Of a DNA stretch of 64,000 bases, positions 57,385 to 64,000 are shown piece by piece (positions within the stretch are counted from its first letter, which is position 1; each line of letters begins with the position of its first letter). The translations under genes and the position numbers were made by a program. The notes under the pieces were generated by a model. It was not told the DNA's origin. It made no database searches and saw only the letters and a program-made list of their open reading frames with translations. The stretch covers positions 124,001-188,000 of the forward strand of contig NW_026251395.1 of assembly GCF_025118155.1 (NCBI RefSeq). The letters are read 5' to 3'. The stretch is from Cokeromyces recurvatus. Taxonomy: Eukaryota; Mucoromycota; Mucoromycetes; Mucorales; Mucoraceae.

Positions 57385-57535
57385 CCATAAGCCCACCGGA
57401 GTGAGCTGAGGTGAGCATATTCGAGGTGGCGCTTTGTTGTTGGAAGACATTTGGACGGCCATTGCCACTCCAAATGGATTTGGCAATGGTTAAACATATT
57501 TTTGGAGGCCATGACATCCCAATTCCAATATATAT
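57385..57535. repeat. GC-richer segment with nested inverted repeats
   Basis: CATTTGGA (57449-57456) and TCCAAATG (57470-57477) form one inverted pair. CCATTGCCA (57460-57468) and TGGCAATGG (57481-57489) form another that overlaps it. A GGCCATTGCCAAAT word recurs near 57828-57842. A leftward frame through here looks partly coding (CLPTTKRHLEYAHLSSLRW) but has no domain I recognise. A decayed mobile-element fragment is possible. Confidence 0.35.
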
Positions 57536-58352
57536 TACATTGTTTGCAGATTCATTACTTGATGGATTTCGCGTTCTCCGTGCTTGACATTTTTCACGCT
57601 TGATTGAAAGCAGCTATTGCAGGTCTATGAAAGAAGTTAATACTATTTATATAATATAATATATGCACGTATGTGATTTACTTTTAATGTGTTATACTCG
57701 TCTATATCCAGAAGTATCAGCTCATCAAGATTTTCACGCAGCTTTAACTGTCTATATACCTTTTTTTTTTTTCGGCCGTACCATGCCTTAGACCTTTAAG
57801 CTTTACATGGGATTTGTTTTTTTTTTCAGGCCATTGCCAAATACAATTAAAGGCATTTTGCTACGGTCACTTTCTTCAAATTTCTCTTTGTAATTTCTTT
57901 TTTTTAAAAAAAAAAGGGGGGGGTATAAAAAAGATAAATGCTTCAAGAAGTAGAACAAAAAAAAGATTATGGATTGTACCTTAATCTATTCTTCCCTATG
58001 TTTGAATGAAGGGAGTCAGAGTGGTTGCTTTCATATTTATCTGCTGTTTTTCTTCTACTTTTGTTATATTTTTTTTTTGAGCCATTGAGTAAAATATTGA
58101 CAGCATTTTTGATTGCCCGCTGAGACCTAAAGTGGCTGCACCATCGCAGTCTTGCAGTCTAGAGACTGTAGAAAGCGGATAATGTATCGAAGTGCTGTAG
58201 CATATATATTATGTATGCTTTGTAACGTTCGAGAAATACGGTTTTTTTTTAAAGAACATATTGGTTGTACATAAATAGTATGGCCTGTTCAGTCTGGTAA
58301 CTTCACTAGAATACATTAGTTTGCAGAATAGAATTACAATACTACAACTTAC

Positions 58353-58595
58353 AAATGGGTGCAGATCACTTCTCGTGAAATTGAGGTCTGTGTGAACTGC
58401 AAGATCAAAAGGTTCTTCCATTTGTAAAGCATGAGATCTGATTAGATTTCTCATCACTCTTACACTTGATGCACAGCTGGCTAATTTATTAAGCAATAAC
58501 TGACAGGCATCGATGAAAGGCTTGTGATAAAGTTTAGTGAGGTCGGTTAAAATACCAACAGTTTCACTACGATTGCTTGTCCAAGAATAAAATAA
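58353..58595 (-). pseudogene. Isolated exon-like fragment, unknown
   Basis: A leftward open segment encodes ETVGILTDLTKLYHKPFID, ACQLLLNKLASCASSVRVMR and FDLAVHTDLNFTRSDLHPF, with protein-like composition, and ends in a strong donor (GTAAGT) at 58352. I find neither a start exon nor a continuing downstream exon, so it is either one exon of a gene I cannot complete or a gene relic. Confidence 0.35.
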
Positions 58596-59244
58596 TAAAA
58601 AAAAAAATTGAATAAACATAATAAATAAAAATCGATTTGAAGTTCAACAAACGTAACTTGTCATGGTTGTAAGATTTGTAACTTAATTCAATAAGATGAA
58701 ATAGTCATAATAGAACATATTGTGCACTTGTATAATAATTCTGTCTATAGACATATTTAGTATATTTACCATTATATAGAAAAAATACTTAATAAAAGTC
58801 TTACATTTAAAAATAAATCTCCTTCTGCTGAATATTAAACTGAAGAAAATCAAGAATAATGCAAATACGCGTAAACAATTGATTTCACTCAGAGTACACA
58901 TATTAGTTATAAAAATAAATATATACAAAAGACATGAATCCATATCTATATCTATAATTATAACTCTTAGTAATCATTCTAAAATTATGTTATCAAATAC
59001 AATTTGTTATATTTTTCATCTTCTTATTACTCATCATCCTTATTCACGAAATATATAAATACTCTTACATTATTAACCCTTATTTTGTATAATTGAAAAC
59101 ATACTAGAACATAGTTGAACTTTAATTGAACTCAACTCTTAATAAACTTATTGACAAACCTCAACGTACTTCTTCTATCTGTATTCTTTTAATTCTCTCT
59201 TGACCCTTTTATTTATATTTTATTATATTCTTACCTGTCAACCA

Positions 59245-60520
59245 CAGCACAAGCAAAAAGCTGAAAAAAGCCAGGCGAAAAGCTGAAATGACAAGAAAGC
59301 CAGGTGTTTTAAATGTAAAAGAATAGGTAAGAGAAAATAGAAACGTCAAGTCTGTGAAAACTCGGTATAATTTATTGAAGGAAAAAAAAATACAAAATTT
59401 GTACCAGAAGAAAATAACATGGAAAAATGATAAGGGCTATTTATATGTTTTGCAAGGTGAGTGATATTAATAGAAGTATGATTTAGATAGGTGAATACTA
59501 CTATAACAAAGCCTTTAAGCACAAATTTTGTCTCCAAATAATTCTGCTTGTAGTATGATATATTTTTATTCTTTATTCTCCCTGAGCTGACGCTGTTACT
59601 AAAAATATACCTAATCATTATCTCTGGGGTAAGCAACACGTTAATATTAATTCACAGTGAATATTCCAGCTATAACAATAATATCAATTATTTATGAGCC
59701 ACTATTATTATTATTATCATCCTCTAAGATGTTATTACATAACAATATTCAACATTATAGATGTATATATAATATGTATGACTTATGTGAGTGATTATGT
59801 AACAACATATAACAGTCATAGCCCTATTGAATTCTTATTATTACATAATACAATGAATATTATTATTATTTTTTTAATACTCGAATATTCTAACAATGAC
59901 CGTTATTAAAACTAAATATTGTATAATACACATCATGCTGTAAAGTACAATATACAGGTCTTATTTGAATAACATCTTTATTATGTAATAAATGATGGTT
60001 TATGTCTATTAACTTAGTTATAAAAGATGACTACAATTATAACACCAGGCATAGATAATGTTCTGGTGGATCGACTAAGCCGTTTATCCCCTCCTATGGA
60101 AAAAATTGGGGAGAATATGATCCTTGATAAGTCCAATAAAATAAAATGGATAGATATTTAAAAAAATTAGAAAAATCAAAAAGCAAAACGAGAAATTTAA
60201 AATAAATTATACAGAGTATAAGAATGGAGATTGCATGACACCACCAGAGAATGAAAGAAGAGCTATTTTAACAAAAGCTCACGTATTCGAACATTTTGAT
60301 GCCGAAAGTATAGTAAAGGCTATTCATAACGATGGCTTACATTGGCCGCATTTATTAGAAGATGCTGTCAATTTAGTAAAATCTTGTAAAACTTGCCAAA
60401 AACATAATATTGTAAAGTGCGGTTTCCATGAATTACGTCCCATATATAGTTAATATATTGGGCGACCATTGGTCTTTTGATTTGGCTGAATTATCATATT
60501 ATACTGTATATAATATCCTA
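59245..60520 (+). mobile_element. Decayed Ty3/gypsy-type retrotransposon remnant
   Basis: Three pieces of a pol/gag polyprotein lie in order with frame breaks. At 59299-59332 there is a truncated gag zinc knuckle (ARCFKCKRIG). At 60027-60161 comes the end of an RNase H domain with the typical PGIDNVLVDRLSRL motif. At 60235-60453 there is an HHCC integrase zinc-binding domain. From about 60448, in another frame, GDHWSFDLAE resembles the start of the integrase core with its first catalytic Asp. Stops and frameshifts separate the parts, and reverse transcriptase and protease are not seen, so the element is dead. I did not identify LTRs. Confidence 0.65.
60235..60453 (+). pseudogene. Integrase HHCC zinc-binding domain fragment
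   Basis: The 72-residue frame contains the H2C2 pattern: His and His in KAHVFEHF, and the pair CKTC in SCKTCQKHN, spaced by IVKAIHNDGLHWPHLLEDAVNLV. This is the usual Ty3/gypsy integrase N-terminal domain, here cut off by a stop just before the catalytic core. Confidence 0.7.
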
Positions 60521-61389
60521 TAAATAATATAAACCTTATTGAATTCAAGTCGTCTTTGATTCAATAAAATAAAATATAAAAAATATCAGGAACATATACT
60601 CAGATTGAATAATAAATATTTTATTTAAAACTTAATCAAAAATCAAAATTGCATTTTTTTTTGTAACTTAAAATATGCCCATAACTTTCATTTTAACGAT
60701 ATATAGCCTTGATCCATAGATTCTTTGTCTTGTATGACCAAGGTTTGGTATTAAATATTTATCGTAGAATTCACAAATTTGCCTGTTTGATCATTGTCAC
60801 AACTTCTAAAGGTTTTTCAGCTCTCTACATTTCTTACCCAACTACCAATGTTAAAAGGATTCATATATCTTCTATCATTTTTATCAACTTTGGCCACTAA
60901 GTCAGTACCCTTAATATCCTTCCTTATTATTAAAGTAGTTATTTTTAATGTTGGATAGCTTATTTGATGTATCAGCTATAACAAGTCTGCCATCAGTTTC
61001 ATACTATTTTTTGCGCTATCAATCCTTCTTTGTGTCCTCATCATTAAAAATTTGCTATTTATTTTATATTGTTGTTGTTGTTTTTTAATTTGTTACATTT
61101 AACAACATCTTCTTCATTTGTCAATTCTTTACATAATATTTCTTCTATTTCAAGTCTTTGTGTATAACCAAACTAATTTCCTTACTGTTACATATTATAA
61201 TTTACAAGTATTCTGTAACCGTAACAAGTATGACAGTGGTTCTAAATAAATAACGTGTAACTTTTTATAGCAATTGTACTACACAATACGTATTAACTTT
61301 AGAGCCCATCCTCCTTTCTTTTTCATTTTTTTTTATTTTATATGAGAAAAAAAAATTATTGAAGAGGAAGTCCTTTATAGTGTAGAGGT

Positions 61390-61690
61390 GGATTAGATTC
61401 TGTTCTTGTTTGCTTCTACTACAGCCGTGTTACTCCCAGAAATTCTCTCAATGCTGCGGGCTTTCCTCTCTTGCATGGTAGGAAATTACCCCGCGATTTA
61501 ACAACATCTTTTTATCGACCTCCATTGAAGGCCTGGTGTTGAACATTGGATCCTGGAAGGTAGCATGTTATCATTAAAGCTCAGAACTAACCCCGATTTT
61601 ATTATTTAATCACTCCCATCTACAGCTAACAAAGTTCATCTCTCCATGATCGCCGCTAGGCCAACAGAAAGGCGCTACCCTTTCCGATCA
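61390..61690. other. GC-richer island, unassigned
   Basis: About 300 bp of more balanced base composition within AT-rich DNA. On the minus strand a short frame reads RGNFLPCKRGKPAAL then REFLGVTRL before a stop. It may be a fragment of an old element or gene. No RNA family was recognised. Confidence 0.3.
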
Positions 61691-62835
61691 AGTTATTATA
61701 TTTACCACAATTTTTTTGTTTATAAACCCAAACTTTTAGGTGTAGTTGCCGAGTTGTGGTATTCAAAAAAAAATAAAAATAAAAAAACATTTCCCTTTTA
61801 TGCATGCATTTGCTATAATCTCATATCATCAAACAATTTTTTTTTATAAGAATTCAACGACCATCGAAATAAATAGGTATAGTCAGAGTCACTTACTCTT
61901 CCTTTATTAAATTTTAGACTTAAAGTACATGGACAAATAGTATAAAGGAATGCGGCTTCAACTTATTTATGTATTATACTTCTTCATGTTTTATAAACTT
62001 AAGGAAGTTGGTACACTCTACTGACAATACTAAGTAGGATTATTCTGTCGTAACTAATATTTTTCTAATGCCTCCCTGATCTTAGATATTCTTATATGAA
62101 TACCTAACTGTTAAAATCATAGATAAAACTGTGATATTACTTGTAAAATATCAAATAAAAAATATTATAAAATGAAAATAATAAAAAGATAAAAAAAAAA
62201 GTCAATGAAACGGAACAATAGTTCTAAAGTCAATCATTTTTATTTATGAATTTAAATTGATGAGTATTTATAAGAATTGTTAAAGAAGTCTAAGATAAGA
62301 TTCGAATCAAAAAAGTGTTAGTTACGACCGAATAAGGTATGTTGTTGATAATAAAGTGTTAGAAGTTTTAATATTATTTGATAAAGTGGATCAAGAGAAT
62401 TTTTCAGGGGAATCTAGATAGAATTCCTTGATCCACTTGTTTAATCAAGGAACATGACATTCTAAGTCAGTTCATGATATTTATAACTAGCATTTATCCT
62501 ATCTTTCTCTTTTCATTGAATAAACTACTTCACTGATAAAGGATAGTCTGATATTTGATATCTTGCAGCAGGATTTAGCCGTTAAAGCGTTATACAAATC
62601 ATTTATAATTCTATAGGAGGCAACTAATAATAATAATAAAAAGGAGAGTGAGAGAGGGAAGATCTATCCGAAGTGTAACAAAGACAAATAGGTTCAATTA
62701 TGCTCTTCCATGGAAAGCATTGCGCCTATTAGACCGTTTGTTTATGTGAAAAAAAATTTTTTTTTCTTCTCCTATTTTTATTTCACACCCTTATTTTTGT
62801 TTTTTCCTTTTTTTTTCTTCTTCTTTTTTGTTAAA

Positions 62836-62995
62836 GTGAAGTTTTGAGGATAATGGTCACGTTAAATAAACAATCTTTAGTGAAGTTTAAAGACATAGGT
62901 CACTTTAAATAAAAACAATCTTTAGTGAAGTTCTAATGATGATGGTCACTTTAAATAAACATTCATTAATATCGTTGTGAGGATAATAGTCATTT
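62836..62995. repeat. Imperfect 45-bp tandem repeat, about 3.5 copies
   Basis: GTGAAGTT recurs at 62836, 62880 and 62925 (periods 44 and 45). Each is followed at constant distance by GGTCAC and TTAAATAAA. A partial fourth unit (GTGAGGATAATAGTCAT) starts near 62976. The copies differ by substitutions and small indels, so the array is old. Confidence 0.75.
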
Positions 62996-64000
62996 CTATT
63001 GTCCAATATCGAGAGTATGTTTCATTTGTAGTTTTCGCGTCTCTCGTTAAATAAGACTGTGAAAGGAAGCACATAATGATCAACCTCCACGGTTGGTTGC
63101 TTCTGGAAACAGTAGCCTTTTTTATTATATAATGAAGCTACTGGCTAATTGGATCATTACCCCTTTTTTATTATTATTATTTATTAAAAATGAAAAAAAA
63201 CACACATATTATCAATAAATAAATATCTATTTTTAAAACTTTTGTATAATAATGAATCTAATTATTGATGACTTGTAGAAGAAGAGTAGTCTAATGATGT
63301 TTAGAAAAGAGTCAAAATGAGCTTTGTAGATGTCTATGTACTTTATTTATTGTCCTTTTTATTTGGTTAATGAGTTTACAGAAAGGTATGACTATGAAGC
63401 ATATTTGCTTTCTATAAACTATTTCAAAACCTCTTACTCTTAAAGGAGAAAAGAAGGCTAGTTACAGTAATATGGTAATAAAAACACTTACTTTGTTGTT
63501 TCTATTTGCATATGATATTTCACAATTGATGTTCGTGACTTGAGCTATCTACTTTGATAGTCTTCGGCAGTATGGATACTGTACTGTACAGAATAACTCC
63601 ACCTTAAAGAAAAAGGAGGGAAGGGGCTATTTTCATTATGATCATACTTCACGGATATATTTTCTTATAAGTTAGTCAAACCATTTAATCAGAATGACAA
63701 GAATTTTATTTTTCTATCTTTAATAACAGTTGTTACTTCCTTTTCTAAAATGTAACCACTATTTTCGGAATAGTATCGAACTGATAGTAGAATTACATGC
63801 ATAAAATGCGGTATGATAAAGTGTATATGTATATATAAAGAAGCTTATATTTTAAATAAAGGATGGTAACGAAAATTTAGCTACTATGATTATATAGAAC
63901 AACTAGCTCAAAACGCTTTACTTTTTTTTTCGTTTTGATGCTGATATTGGCCTCATAGGTTTAACCGTAATGGGCCAAAATCTAGTGCTAAATATGAGCG
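62996..64000. other. Gene-free stretch to the window end
   Basis: AT-rich, with no coding region, RNA gene or array that I can support. Confidence 0.5.

Noticed and set aside
60709..60900. Continuation of the retrotransposon integrase
   Set aside because: The frame lacks the remaining catalytic Asp and Glu context and no integrase-like string is visible.
1..64000. CRISPR array, bacterial operon or prophage
   Set aside because: The window is eukaryotic throughout: spliceosomal introns, Mediator, Orc6, eIF5A and cytosolic ribosomal proteins; no spaced direct repeats of CRISPR type were seen.

Overview
This 64 kb window is eukaryotic nuclear DNA from a filamentous fungus, most likely an early-diverging lineage close to Mucorales (Mucoromycota). 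The DNA is very AT-rich, with long A and T homopolymers, and the genes carry many short spliceosomal introns (about 40-120 nt). COX11 and an NDUFA4/B12D-like subunit argue for an aerobic fungus with normal mitochondria. I inferred the lineage from gene content, intron style and retroelement remnants; I did not measure it.

Layout. 1-6.6 kb: one unknown gene, one tRNA-Ile(AAT) and long gene-free DNA. 6.6-15 kb: MCM10, a cyclin Y-like protein and the GPI inositol-deacylase BST1/PGAP1, all rightward, then ribosomal eL28 convergent to them. 16-25 kb: guanine deaminase, an Ent3/CLINT1-type epsin, ribosomal uS11, an NDUFA4-like subunit, a SYLF+SH3 (Ysc84/Lsb3) protein, COX11 and a PH-domain protein. 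26-37 kb: an F-BAR RhoGAP (Rgd1-like), a kinesin-like protein whose motor has lost its nucleotide-binding motifs, and a DH-BAR RhoGEF. 39-54 kb: eIF5A, a type II NPP phosphodiesterase, an aldo/keto reductase, a small protein with a PP1-docking-like motif, ORC6, a GT8-GT64 fusion glycosyltransferase, MED17, a tail-anchored small protein and one unknown gene. 54-64 kb: gene-poor, with three-copy dispersed repeats (a further copy at 6.3 kb), a decayed Ty3/gypsy element, a 45-bp tandem repeat and GC-richer islands.

The genes are mostly single-copy housekeeping genes and do not form a metabolic cluster. Two themes recur. MCM10 and ORC6 are replication-initiation factors. The F-BAR RhoGAP, DH-BAR RhoGEF, SYLF-SH3, PH and ENTH proteins act at the membrane-actin interface. 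Exon joins were built by hand from splice signals. For nearly all multi-exon genes the summed exon length is divisible by three, which supports the models. The least ordinary items are the nucleotide-motif-less kinesin, the GT8-GT64 fusion with an altered second DxD motif, the long cyclin Y-like protein and several exons of 13-17 nt.
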